From the IMG/VR virus record IMGVR_UViG_3300036785_000296, positions 1 through 64,000 of that record: a stretch of DNA of 64,000 nt; one strand, given 5' to 3'. Positions 22,437 to 30,196 of the stretch are shown in pieces. The position numbers and the translations under genes were made by a program. Origin of the DNA: a virus. Position 1 is the first letter of the stretch. Each line of letters starts with the position of its first letter. The notes under the pieces were generated by a model that was not told the DNA's origin, ran no database searches, and saw only the letters and a list, made by a program, of their open reading frames with translations.

Positions 22437-22701
22437 GATCAACTGGTACGACCCGCAGAAGCAGCTCCCGCACGACGGCGAGGAATGTCTGATCATGCCG
22501 CACAGCCGTGGCGGCCTCATCACGGCCGGCGTCTTCGGCCCGATCAGATGGAAAGCCAACATGAACGGCACGGGCCTATGGCTCGATATCTTCCGCGATC
22601 CCGAGGCTGGGACGATGATCTCGCCGATGGACGTGGGCTGCTGGACGCTGTGGGACCCCATCGCCCCGCCCGAGGGCCTGCCGACGCCGAGGGAGCTGTA
22701 A
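22426..22701 (+). CDS. Hypothetical protein, 91 aa (DUF551-like pattern)
   Basis: The opening INWYDPQKQLPHDGEECLIM resembles the W...k.LP.dge.vli motif of DUF551-type phage proteins. The rest is Trp- and Gly-rich (WKANMNGTGLWLDIF, GCWTLWDP). The overlap with the nuclease gene is 11 bases. Function unknown. Confidence 0.6.
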   Translation: MPSEINWYDPQKQLPHDGEECLIMPHSRGGLITAGVFGPIRWKANMNGTGLWLDIFRDPEAGTMISPMDVGCWTLWDPIAPPEGLPTPREL

Positions 22702-22702
22702 G

Positions 22703-23848
22703 ATGTCTGACTGGGAAGCGACGCCCGCCAAGCGCGAGCATGTGCCGCTGCTGGTCGGCATCTTCGGACCCTCGGGTGGCGGCAAGACTTACAGCGCGTT
22801 GCGTCTCGCCAAGGGCATCCAGAGCGTGGTCGGCGGCGAGGTCTACGGCGTCGACACCGAGAGCCGCCGGATGCTGCACTATGCCGACGATCCCGACCTG
22901 ACCCGCGACGGCTGGTCGTTCAAGCACGTCGAGTTCAAGGCGCCGTTCGGCAGCTTGCGCTACCTCGAAGTGCTGCGCTGGTGCGTCGACCAGGGCGCCA
23001 AGACCGTCATCATCGACAGCATGTCTCACGAGCACGGCGGCGAGGGCGGCTACCTCGATGAGCACGACAAGGACTTGGACAGGTTCGGCGGCGCCGACGA
23101 GCGCAAGCGCGAGCGCAACAACATGCGCGCCTGGATCAGGCCCGCGACCGAGCGCAAGAAGCTGATCCGGGGCCTCTTGCAGCTCGACGCGAACTTCATC
23201 TTCACCTTCAGGGCCAAGGAGACCGTCAAGCCGGACGGCGGCGGCGGCGTCACCGAGATGGGTTTTGTCCCCGAGGCCGGGGACGCATTTTTGTACGAAA
23301 TGACCGTCTGCTGTCTCTTGATGCCGGTCGCGGGCGGCGTGCCGACTTGGACATCGAAGATGCCCGGCGAGGCGCAGATGATCAAACCGGCCAAGCAGTT
23401 CATCGATCTCTTCGCCGGTGTTCGCCGCCCGCTCGATGAGAAGCACGGCGCCGGGCTCGCGCTCTGGGCCAGGGGCACGTCACCGAGCCCCCAGCCCGCA
23501 ACGCCTGCACCGGACGCTACGCCCCCTGCCGCAGGCCCAGCCCCCACCGCTCCTGTGGAGACTGTCTCCGAGCCTGGAACGGAAGCTGGTACGCCGCCTA
23601 CTGGCGCCGCAACTTCGGAGCAGCCCGCTGACTGGGACCACGAGGCCTGGGCGAAGGCGTTCAACGAGTTCCTGCGTGCGGTGACGACCGTCGCCGACTT
23701 CGACGCGCTCTGGCAGGACCCGTCCAATCAGGCCCTGCGCGCTCAGCTCAAGACCCGCGATGCGTCACTGGCCAAGAGCCTGCACGCGGCCAGTACGTCG
23801 ATCCGCAAGGCGCTGCGCTCGAAGGAGACGGCGAGGGAAGAGTTCTGA
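22703..23848 (+). CDS. Sak4-like RecA-fold ATPase
   Basis: The N-terminal half is a RecA-type P-loop ATPase: Walker A FGPSGGGKTYSALRLA (about 20-36) and Walker B KTVIIDSMSHEHGG (about 99-112), matching the Sak4/AAA_24 phage single-strand-annealing ATPases. The C-terminal third starts with a Pro/Ala/Thr-rich linker (about 250-300) followed by a short helical domain (DHEAWAKAFNEFLRAVTTVA). It forms the recombination pair with the nuclease gene upstream. Confidence 0.8.
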   Translation: MSDWEATPAKREHVPLLVGIFGPSGGGKTYSALRLAKGIQSVVGGEVYGVDTESRRMLHYADDPDLTRDGWSFKHVEFKAPFGSLRYLEVLRWCVDQGAKTVIIDSMSHEHGGEGGYLDEHDKDLDRFGGADERKRERNNMRAWIRPATERKKLIRGLLQLDANFIFTFRAKETVKPDGGGGVTEMGFVPEAGDAFLYEMTVCCLLMPVAGGVPTWTSKMPGEAQMIKPAKQFIDLFAGVRRPLDEKHGAGLALWARGTSPSPQPATPAPDATPPAAGPAPTAPVETVSEPGTEAGTPPTGAATSEQPADWDHEAWAKAFNEFLRAVTTVADFDALWQDPSNQALRAQLKTRDASLAKSLHAASTSIRKALRSKETAREEF

Positions 23849-24066
23849 TGCCGAGCGCCGACACCCCAGGCGTCCCGCCGAAGGACGTGCCGCGTCCCGA
23901 CGAAGACCTCCATACGTGCGCCATCATGCTCGACCCAGGCTCGCCGCATCAGGACGACCCACCCGTCACCATCGTCATCTACCCGCTCGACTACGCCGCC
24001 GGTGGCCGCATCTTCAAATGGCTCCAGGGCCAGATGGCGCTCGCCAGGGAGGCACACGGTGGCTAG
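23848..24066 (+). CDS. Hypothetical protein, 72 aa
   Basis: Unrecognised. Its disordered Pro/Asp N-terminus is followed by a strand (VTIVIYPLDY) and a helix (GRIFKWLQGQMALAREA). Its start overlaps the upstream stop (TGATG). Confidence 0.55.
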   Translation: MPSADTPGVPPKDVPRPDEDLHTCAIMLDPGSPHQDDPPVTIVIYPLDYAAGGRIFKWLQGQMALAREAHGG

Positions 24067-24307
24067 CTCGACCTTCTACCGGCATGACATCCCCGAGCGG
24101 GCGACGCATCTGGTGCGCGGCTACATCGGGCGGGCGCTCCTGGCCGAGGTCTGGGCGCAGGGCTGGGGCACGGTCGAGACCGAGATCGAGGTGTTCAAGA
24201 GCCAGGAACACTGCGACCGGATCGAGGTGCAGTGGCTGGGCAACCCCTACGCCAGCGGGCCGCTGCGTGCGCGCGGTCACGTCGAGACGGTGTGGACCCG
24301 TGGCTGA
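24059..24307 (+). CDS. Hypothetical protein, 82 aa
   Basis: GTG at 24059 is supported by GGGAGG 6 bases upstream. The product looks like a compact alpha/beta domain (ATHLVRGYIGRALLAEVWAQ, ETEIEVFKS, IEVQWLGNPYASGPLRARG). No family recognised. Confidence 0.55.
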   Translation: MASSTFYRHDIPERATHLVRGYIGRALLAEVWAQGWGTVETEIEVFKSQEHCDRIEVQWLGNPYASGPLRARGHVETVWTRG

Positions 24308-24521
24308 GCCGCCCACCCCCCAGGAAGTCCGCAGCGCGGTGGAGCAACGCTACTACGTGCAGCCCAGCGGCATTGGCTGGCAGGTACGGGACAACGAGAC
24401 TCAGCGGGTTGTCGAGCGCGACGGCTCGCTGTTGATCTTCAAGACGCAGAGCGCAGCCAACCGCGCGCGTCGTGCGATGCTCCACCCGGATGCCTTGCGT
24501 CAGCGGGAGCCCAAGCCGTGA
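24300..24521 (+). CDS. Hypothetical protein, 73 aa
   Basis: GTG start at 24300 overlaps the previous gene by 8 bases. The N-terminal PPTPQEVRSAV is repeated almost exactly at the start of the next gene product (TPTPEEVRSAV), indicating a partial 5' duplication. The rest is a strand-helix domain (GIGWQVRDNETQRVVERDGS). Confidence 0.55.
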   Translation: MAEPPTPQEVRSAVEQRYYVQPSGIGWQVRDNETQRVVERDGSLLIFKTQSAANRARRAMLHPDALRQREPKP

Positions 24522-24793
24522 CCCCCACCCCCGAGGAGGTCCGCAGCGCGGTGATCGGCTTGCAGGCGTTCTGCGATGACCCCATCAACTCGAACCTGAT
24601 GTTCGCCGTCGCTCGGGCAAAAGCCGTCCTCGCCGCCCACGCCCAGCAGCAGGCCATGCTGAAGGAGCTTCTCGGAACCGCCGAAGCCATCAACGGATCG
24701 CTCGACCACTGTGAGGAACAGCAGCGCCCTTGGGAAGACAAGCAGCCGGAGCCGCTCATCTTTGCGAAGGTGCGCGAGATGCTGAAGCCATGA
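24518..24793 (+). CDS. Hypothetical helical protein, 91 aa
   Basis: Shares its opening TPTPEEVRSAV with the preceding gene. The remainder is helical and Gln/Ala-rich (ARAKAVLAAHAQQQAMLKEL). The duplicated beginnings may reflect recombination between neighbouring small genes. Confidence 0.55.
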   Translation: MTPTPEEVRSAVIGLQAFCDDPINSNLMFAVARAKAVLAAHAQQQAMLKELLGTAEAINGSLDHCEEQQRPWEDKQPEPLIFAKVREMLKP

Positions 24794-24981
24794 TCCTGCG
24801 GACGTGCGGCGACTGCCGCCACCTCGACCCGGCCACGGTCCCCACCCAGTCGGCCCGCAAGGTTCGGTACTGCACCAAGCGCTGCACCTGGGAGTACGAG
24901 GCGACGCCGCGCGGCGAGTTCGAGAGCGAGTGGTGGTGCTCCTTCTGGGAAGCCATTGCGCCCGGCCGCGTGAGTGCATAG
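24790..24981 (+). CDS. Small Cys-rich protein, 63 aa
   Basis: Three cysteine clusters (CGDCRH near the start, YCTKRC centrally, WWCSF later) suggest one zinc-binding fold. The gene's 3' end contains the -35 and part of the -10 of the promoter for the next gene. Confidence 0.6.
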   Translation: MILRTCGDCRHLDPATVPTQSARKVRYCTKRCTWEYEATPRGEFESEWWCSFWEAIAPGRVSA

Positions 24982-25007
24982 ATATCTTGTGAAGGTCCGG
25001 ATGGACC
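24956..25007 (+). promoter_or_regulatory. Promoter with 5'-terminal mRNA hairpin (unit 1)
   Basis: TTGCGC (24956-24961), 17-base spacer, TAGATA (24979-24984). The predicted transcript begins a few bases before a 5-bp stem GGTCC (24994-24998)/GGACC (25003-25007) with a GGAT loop. GATATC occurs twice, within the -10 (24981-24986) and just before the start codon (25013-25018). The same design recurs at 58303, 60800 and 62575. Confidence 0.6.
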
Positions 25008-25022
25008 GCAGAGATATCCAAC

Positions 25023-26297
25023 ATGATGAAGCAAGTTGACGGCAACGCCCTGCGGGACTGGGTGCAAGTCGCCCCGGAGCAGGAAGGCGACGAGCCCCAC
25101 TACGTCCGCGCCGAGCGCGATGAGCCGGTCGAGGCCCACCTTCAGGTGCGGCCCCAGTTCGTCGGCGACCTCCTGAAGCGGGTCGCGAAGTTCCAGAAGA
25201 TCGCCGCCCGGCACGGCCAGGAGGTCAGCGCCAGGAAGATCGGCGAGGTCATGGCGCCTCACCCGGTCTTCGGCAAGAAGCGCCCCCAGCGGCGCGAGGT
25301 CTGGGCGGTGGTGGTCCCCCCGATGGTCGGGGTGAAGGGCCGGATCGTGGGCCACTTCGAGCAGGCCGAGGACCGCAAGAGCCAGTACGTCCACGTCTTC
25401 CACGAGGCCGAGCGGGCCGCCTGCGAGGCGCTCCTGCCCCGCGCTGGCCAGTGCGACCACTGCCACAAGCAGCGGGCGCGGGTGAAGTCCTTCGTGGTCG
25501 AGCATGAGGGCGAGGTCAAGCTGGTCGGCTCGAACTGCCTGATGGACTTCCTGGGCGTCGATCCCGGCTGGGCCCTGGCGGCGGCCGAGTGGTTCGAGGC
25601 GGCCGAGCGCAGCGAGAGCGAGGGCGGCTGGGGCGGCGGCGGCCACTACCGTGACCTGATGTCCCTAGTGGACGGCGCCTACAAGGTTGCCAAGAAGCAC
25701 GGCGGCTACCCCCAAGGCGACGACCGCTACTGGTTCCGGAACCACGCCCAGATCGTGGCCTTCGGCCCCAAGAGCGCCTCCGACCGGGAGGTCGCCAAGG
25801 AGTACGCCGGGTTCAAGCCCGAGCCCATCGACCTCCAGGCCCTCGCCGACTACGTCGAGCAGGCCTCCGGCGACTTCGGCGCCAACCTGCGGATCGCGAT
25901 GGAGCAGGACATGATCCACGCCAAGCGCTCGGCGCTGGTGATCGCCGGGGTGGCCATGTGGGTCGGCCGCTCCCTGAAGCGGAAGGACGAAGAGGTCAAG
26001 GCCGCCAAGCTACCCGCGCCCAAGGCCTTCGCCGAGAAGGTCGGGAGCCGGATCGACTTCGAGGCCGAGGTGGTCCGCGCGATCCCCCGGCAGGGCGACT
26101 TCGGGATGAGCCTGATCATCGCCCTGCGCTGCGCGGACGGTCGGCAGGCGGTGAACTTCCACTCCGGCTCGTTCCGCCCCGAGGCTGGCAAGCGCTACAA
26201 GGTGCGGGCGAGCATCAAGCGGCACCAGCCCGCCTTCAAGGGCTTCGGCGAGGAGAGCGTGCTGAGCCGGGCGGTCTACGAGGAGATCAAGGCATGA
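25023..26297 (+). CDS. Zinc-knuckle hypothetical protein, 424 aa
   Basis: First gene downstream of hairpin promoter 1. It has a CDHCHKQRARVKSFVV knuckle (about 140-155) and VKLVGSNCLMDFLGVDPGWA, a signature I recall in large uncharacterised phage proteins (knuckle, strand, then VG..C..DFLG). The C-terminal 80 residues look like a small beta domain (GMSLIIALRCADGRQAVNFH). Possible nucleic-acid binding; function unknown. Confidence 0.7.
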   Translation: MMKQVDGNALRDWVQVAPEQEGDEPHYVRAERDEPVEAHLQVRPQFVGDLLKRVAKFQKIAARHGQEVSARKIGEVMAPHPVFGKKRPQRREVWAVVVPPMVGVKGRIVGHFEQAEDRKSQYVHVFHEAERAACEALLPRAGQCDHCHKQRARVKSFVVEHEGEVKLVGSNCLMDFLGVDPGWALAAAEWFEAAERSESEGGWGGGGHYRDLMSLVDGAYKVAKKHGGYPQGDDRYWFRNHAQIVAFGPKSASDREVAKEYAGFKPEPIDLQALADYVEQASGDFGANLRIAMEQDMIHAKRSALVIAGVAMWVGRSLKRKDEEVKAAKLPAPKAFAEKVGSRIDFEAEVVRAIPRQGDFGMSLIIALRCADGRQAVNFHSGSFRPEAGKRYKVRASIKRHQPAFKGFGEESVLSRAVYEEIKA

Positions 26298-26455
26298 GCG
26301 ACTACCGGGACGACTACGACGACGAGCCCGCCTGCTCGAACCCGAAGGGCCACGAGTGGGCCTACACCGGGGCCGAGTACGGCGGGGACGACGAGCGGTG
26401 GCACGGCGAGGGTCGCTGCTACTGCATCCACTGCGGCGCTGACGGCGACGCCTGA
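26294..26455 (+). CDS. Small Cys/His protein, 53 aa
   Basis: Acidic N-terminus, then C13...H20 (CSNPKGHEW) and CYCIHCG near the end, four metal ligands that could hold one zinc. The ATG overlaps the upstream stop by 4 bases. Confidence 0.55.
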   Translation: MSDYRDDYDDEPACSNPKGHEWAYTGAEYGGDDERWHGEGRCYCIHCGADGDA

Positions 26456-26481
26456 AACCAGAGAGAGAAGGGAACCACAAC

Positions 26482-26922
26482 TTGGGCTACACACACTATC
26501 ACCCGCAGGGACGGGACTTCACCGCCGCCGAGTGGCAGCGCCTCACCGACGCGGCCACGAAGATCGTCGCCGAGTTCGGCCAGGGCGTGACCGCCGCCCC
26601 GCTGGCCTGGGAGTACGACGAGCCGACCAAGCCGCCGCAGATCGACGGCGACGTGATCCGCTTCAACGGCGTCGGCGAAGATGGCCACGAGACCTTCCTG
26701 CTGACCCGCATCCGCGAGCCGTACTTCACCTTCTGCAAGACGGCCAGGAAGCCCTACGACGTGGTCGTGGTCGCGATCCTGATCGCCGCCGACGCCATCG
26801 CCCCAGGCGCCCTCGCCATCGGCTCGGACGGCGACGCCGACGACTGGCAGGCCGGGCTCACGCTCGCCAGCCGGGCGATCCCGACGCTCGCCGCCGAGGT
26901 GCCTGCGGAAGTCCGCGAGTGA
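26482..26922 (+). CDS. MGYTHY-family phage protein, 146 aa
   Basis: The TTG at 26482 yields the conserved opening MGYTHYHPQ of a widespread phage family; AAGGGA lies 9 bases upstream. The rest matches the family pattern with DGDVIRFNGVGEDGHETFLL and PYFTFCKTARKPYDVVVVAI. Members are uncharacterised. TTG starts are rare in this window, so the conserved opening decides this one. Confidence 0.75.
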   Translation: MGYTHYHPQGRDFTAAEWQRLTDAATKIVAEFGQGVTAAPLAWEYDEPTKPPQIDGDVIRFNGVGEDGHETFLLTRIREPYFTFCKTARKPYDVVVVAILIAADAIAPGALAIGSDGDADDWQAGLTLASRAIPTLAAEVPAEVRE

Positions 26923-27146
26923 CGCCCGACAACCTCTTTGCCTGGGTGACGACCCTCCCGAACGGCGAGGTCAACGTGATCGGCGCGTGGGTGCCGAACG
27001 TCGGCGCTTTCACGCCGCTGGTGGTCGCCACCGAGCGCACCGCCCGGCAGCTCCAGCGGTTCGCGGAGGCGCACCGCGCCTCGACCGGCCAGCCCTGCCG
27101 CTTGGTGCGGTTCACGGCGGCCGAGACGCTGGTGGAGGTGCCGTGA
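26919..27146 (+). CDS. Hypothetical protein, 75 aa
   Basis: GTG at 26919 overlaps the upstream TGA. The product is strand-rich (AWVTTLPNGEVNVIGAWVP) with a helical C-terminal segment (ATERTARQLQRFAEAHRAST). Unrecognised. Confidence 0.6.
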   Translation: MTPDNLFAWVTTLPNGEVNVIGAWVPNVGAFTPLVVATERTARQLQRFAEAHRASTGQPCRLVRFTAAETLVEVP

Positions 27147-27496
27147 ACGAGCCCGTCAAGATCGAGAAGCGGCGGCGCTTCCGGCAGGCCGACGTGGTCG
27201 AGCGCTACCGGCTGCAAGACGGCGTCTGCGACCTCTGCCCGGCCGAGCTGACGACGTTCATCTGCGACCATCGGGTCCCGAGGGCGATGGGCGGCAAGAC
27301 CAACCTCGCCAACCTGTCGCTTGTCTGTGAGGCCTGCGCTGCGAAGAAGGACCCGGCCGACATCAGCCGGATCGCCAAGGCCAAGCGCCAGGGCGCGCCC
27401 CGCAAGGTCGCCAAGCGCCCGATGAAGGGCCGGGGCTTCGACAAGCGCGTCCACCACCACATGGACGGCACGAAGAGCCCCAGGAGCGGGCGCTAG
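27143..27496 (+). CDS. HNH endonuclease, 117 aa
   Basis: GTG at 27143, coupled to the gene before. The HNH core is clear: GVCDLCPAE, then TFICDHRVPRAMGGKTN with the catalytic His, NLANLSLVCEACAAKKD closing the zinc site. A basic tail (KRQGAPRKVAKRPMKGRGFD) follows. It may be a packaging-associated or homing nuclease; phage HNH proteins near terminase assist cos cleavage, but this one is remote from terL. Confidence 0.85.
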   Translation: MNEPVKIEKRRRFRQADVVERYRLQDGVCDLCPAELTTFICDHRVPRAMGGKTNLANLSLVCEACAAKKDPADISRIAKAKRQGAPRKVAKRPMKGRGFDKRVHHHMDGTKSPRSGR

Positions 27497-27608
27497 CCGT
27501 GCGCCAACAGCCGCGCCGGGATGGGCTGGTAGGATGGGACCCCGCAGGGCAAACGCCTCTGTACGGGCCCTTCCTGGGGCCTCCAGGGGCATCCCGGCGG
27601 AGGGAGCC

Positions 27609-28034
27609 ATGAGCGAGTTCGTTGAGACCCGCTGCGCCCGCTGCAAGGAGCGCTTCTGCCTGACCGCTGAGACCGACGCGCTGCTGCGGCGCAGCGGGCA
27701 GAGCTTCCACTGCCCGTGGGGTCACCCGCTGCACTTCAGCCTGGGACCGAGCGAGGCGGACAAGCTGCGGCTCGACCGCGACCGCCTGAAGCAGCAAGTC
27801 GCCCAGCGCGACGACGAGATCAAGCAGGAGCGCGGCTGGCGCCAGGAGGCCGAGGCGGCGGCCAAAGGCGCCGAGCGCCGGGTCTCCGCCGCCAGGGGCC
27901 AGATCACCAAGCTGAAGAAGCGCGCGTCGGCGGGCATCTGCCCTTGCTGCAACCGGCACTTTCAGGAGCTGCAAGCCCACATGGCGACCGAGCACCCGAC
28001 GTTCGAGGCCGAGCCCATCGTGCTGGAGCCCTGA
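27609..28034 (+). CDS. Multi-zinc-finger hypothetical protein, 141 aa
   Basis: GGAGGGAGCC precedes the ATG. Knuckles: CARCKERFCL, HCPWGHPLH, and a C-terminal CPCCNRHFQELQAHMATEH classical C2H2-like finger, separated by a coiled-coil (RDRLKQQVAQRDDEIKQERG). Such proteins are seen in alphaproteobacterial phages; function unknown but nucleic-acid binding is likely. Confidence 0.65.
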   Translation: MSEFVETRCARCKERFCLTAETDALLRRSGQSFHCPWGHPLHFSLGPSEADKLRLDRDRLKQQVAQRDDEIKQERGWRQEAEAAAKGAERRVSAARGQITKLKKRASAGICPCCNRHFQELQAHMATEHPTFEAEPIVLEP

Positions 28035-28195
28035 CGCTTGTCCACAATCCGGCGCTCTCCTGTGGAAAAAGGCGACATTTTGTCCGAAGGGGGATGACAG
28101 CCGTCACAGATCACTGGTACGTGTCCATAGCCAAGTTCGCTTGGTGGGGGACGGCGCGACCCAACTTCGCGTCTCATTTCAGGATACCTGACAAC

Positions 28196-28537
28196 ATGAA
28201 GCATCTTCTTCTGGCGGGCGTCGCCGCCATCGCGATGTCGTTCGCCGGCATCGCCGCTGCGGCCACCGCCACCACGGCCACCGCAACCAGCGGCGCGGCC
28301 AGCGGCACCTTCAGCGTCCAGGCCGGGCCGGGCACGACCATCGCGGCGTCGACGTCCACGAACACCTCGAACGGCAACGCCCAGGCGCTGTCGCTCCAGC
28401 CGGTGTTCTCGGCGACCAACGCCAACTCGACCACGAAGGGCTCGGCGTCCAACGCCTCGACTTCGAACGCGGCTTCGCTCTCGGGCGGCTTCTCGTTCCA
28501 AGACGGCACGGCGACTTCTTCGGCGCTGGCTCACTGA
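28196..28537 (+). CDS. Secreted Ser/Thr/Asn-rich protein, 113 aa
   Basis: The first 24 residues are a clear signal peptide (KHLLLAGVAAIAMSFAGIAA, then AAAT). The mature part is low-complexity Ser/Thr/Ala/Asn with NSTTKGSASNASTSNAASLS and no charged core, suggesting an exported surface or periplasmic protein. A rho-independent terminator follows it, separating it from the next secreted protein. Confidence 0.65.
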   Translation: MKHLLLAGVAAIAMSFAGIAAAATATTATATSGAASGTFSVQAGPGTTIAASTSTNTSNGNAQALSLQPVFSATNANSTTKGSASNASTSNAASLSGGFSFQDGTATSSALAH

Positions 28538-28610
28538 GCCTCGCGAGCCGGTCTCTGCCCGCGCCCCCCAGCACCCGCTAGGGCTTCGCGGAACGAGCCG
28601 GCAACGAAGG

Positions 28611-28649
28611 GAGGCGGGGGGAGAACAGGCCCCTCGCCTCTTTCTCTTT
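28611..28649 (+). terminator. Rho-independent terminator
   Basis: GAGGCGGGGG (28611-28620) pairs with CCCCTCGCCTC (28630-28640, one bulged T), followed by TTTCTCTTT (28641-28649). The stem plus U-rich tract fits a rightward intrinsic terminator after the first secreted protein gene. Confidence 0.7.
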
Positions 28650-28671
28650 CAAACCCAAGGTGGGGCTCCAG

Positions 28672-29658
28672 ATGAACAAACTCCTCGCGACCACTGCGGT
28701 CGCGCTCCTCCTGGGCGGCCCGGTGCTCGCCCAGCAGACCTCGACCTCCGACGCGACGTCGACCGCCCAGCAGAAGCAGGGCGAAGTTCAGACCCAGAAC
28801 CAGTCGAACGGCGCGAACACCAACGGCCCGCAGACGACCACGGTGGGTCCGCAGACCTCGACCTCCAACTCGGACAGCAAGGCCAACTCGGGCTCGCTCT
28901 CCAACGCCAACAACGGCGGCCAGCAGACCACGGTCGCGCCGGTCTCCACGTCGGCCAACGACACCTCGAACTCGAACGCCCGCTCGAACGCCGAGACCAC
29001 CTCGATCTCGGTGGCCAAGGGCGGCACGGGCGGCTCGGCGACCGGCGGGGCGGGCGGCTCTTCGACCTCGACGTCCGGTGGCGGCAGCGCCACCTCGAAC
29101 GCGGCGGGCGGCAACGCGACCGGCGGCAACTCCGCAGCGACGGCCAACCCCAACGCCAACAACGCCGGCAACGCCCAGAACATCACGTTCAACAGCCCGG
29201 CGACGCCCACGCACACCTCGGCCGACATCAAGAGCGCGCCGACCGTCTACGCGCCCGCCCTGGCGACCACCCTCACGGAAACGTGCATGGGATCGTCCAG
29301 CGCGGCGGGCAGCGGCATGGGCTGGGGCCTCTCGTTCGGGTCGACCTGGGAGGACAAGGCTTGTGAGCGCAGGCTCAACGCCGACCGGGTCGCAGGCCTC
29401 TTCGGGGACCGGGAGGCGGCCAGGGCGATCATGTGCGGCGACAGGACCGTGTACGAGGCCTTCGAGCGCGTCGGCCGCCCGTGCCCTGGTAGCCCGAACT
29501 ACCATCCGGAGCAGAAGGAGTTCTATCCGGCGTCGCCCGCCGACGTGCCGCCGCCTCCGCCTCCGCCTCCGCCGCCCCAGGCAGCGCCGCCGCCGCCGCC
29601 CGAAACGATGGCGCCGATCCCGAATAACTACGAGGCGCCGAGGACGCCCCGGAACTGA
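28672..29658 (+). CDS. Secreted low-complexity protein with Cys-rich domain, 328 aa
   Basis: The ATG at 28672 follows an AAGGTGGGG box; an upstream GTG at 28660 is also in frame. A signal peptide (NKLLATTAVALLLGGPVLA) is followed by about 170 residues of Ser/Asn/Thr/Gly repeats (GGTGGSATGGAGGSSTSTSG). Then comes a conserved Cys-containing domain (PTVYAPALATTLTETCMGSS, WEDKACERRLNADRVAGLFG), and the protein ends in a ten-Pro tract. I recall this domain in many alphaproteobacterial phages and prophages. Role unknown; an envelope-facing function is plausible. Confidence 0.65.
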   Translation: MNKLLATTAVALLLGGPVLAQQTSTSDATSTAQQKQGEVQTQNQSNGANTNGPQTTTVGPQTSTSNSDSKANSGSLSNANNGGQQTTVAPVSTSANDTSNSNARSNAETTSISVAKGGTGGSATGGAGGSSTSTSGGGSATSNAAGGNATGGNSAATANPNANNAGNAQNITFNSPATPTHTSADIKSAPTVYAPALATTLTETCMGSSSAAGSGMGWGLSFGSTWEDKACERRLNADRVAGLFGDREAARAIMCGDRTVYEAFERVGRPCPGSPNYHPEQKEFYPASPADVPPPPPPPPPPQAAPPPPPETMAPIPNNYEAPRTPRN

Positions 29659-29783
29659 TCCCGCCGAAGACCATCCCGCCCCCCACCTATAGGATGGTCG
29701 ACCCCCGCGCGGGCTCTGGTCGGCACGGTCCCTCCCCCCTCACAATCCCCAGGAGGGGCCGTGTCGATTAGCCAGGAGACACC

Positions 29784-29993
29784 ATGACCGATCCCGTCAT
29801 CATCGCCGCCGCCGCCGTGCTGCTGATCCCGCAACTCGCGCCGGGCATCGATCCCATCGACTGCCAGCAGCCGCCAGCCCACCCGACCACCGTCCAGCAC
29901 GCCAACCCGCGCGCCCTGGCCGCCGCCCGGCCCAAGGGCAACCACATCAGCGTCCGCTGGAAGGGCTCGCACCATCATCATCATCATCGATGA
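29784..29993 (+). CDS. Small protein with natural His6 C-terminus, 69 aa
   Basis: AGGAG lies 5 bases upstream. A hydrophobic N-terminal segment (VIIAAAAVLLIPQLAPGI) precedes a Pro/Ala/Arg-rich body and ends GSHHHHHHR; the six His codons are CAC then five CAT (29970-29987). The run looks like an affinity tag but sits in a continuous native operon, sharing its stop codon region with the next gene. It could bind Ni/Zn. Confidence 0.6.
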   Translation: MTDPVIIAAAAVLLIPQLAPGIDPIDCQQPPAHPTTVQHANPRALAAARPKGNHISVRWKGSHHHHHHR

Positions 29994-30196
29994 GCGATGA
30001 CCGCGACGCGCTGCGCTGGATCGCGGCGCTGCCGCTGGTCAGCGAGTTCAAGCCCCCGCAGATCAAGAGCATGCACCAGTTCATGGCGGGCTGGCACGCC
30101 TACGAGCTAGCGGTGAAGGTGGCGCGCGCGGCGCTGGAGGAAGACCAAGCCGACGCCGATCAGGCCCAGGCTACATCGGACCCTGGATCGCGGTGA
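29990..30196 (+). CDS. Hypothetical protein, 68 aa
   Basis: The ATG overlaps the upstream stop by 4 bases. It is helical and acidic (MAGWHAYELAVKVARAALEE). The last 26 bases run into the 3' end of the convergent tail-fibre gene, a tight tail-to-tail junction with no separate terminator. Confidence 0.6.
   Translation: MSDDRDALRWIAALPLVSEFKPPQIKSMHQFMAGWHAYELAVKVARAALEEDQADADQAQATSDPGSR

Noticed and set aside
28038-28069. TGTCCACA and TGTGGAAAA pair as a terminator
   Set aside because: The 6-bp stem is short with no T-tract on the plus strand; it may be a DnaA-like pair but is not claimed.
29970-29987. His6 codons as vector contamination
   Set aside because: The codons lie in a native gene with phage composition, and the next phage gene starts within its stop codon, so cloning residue is unlikely.
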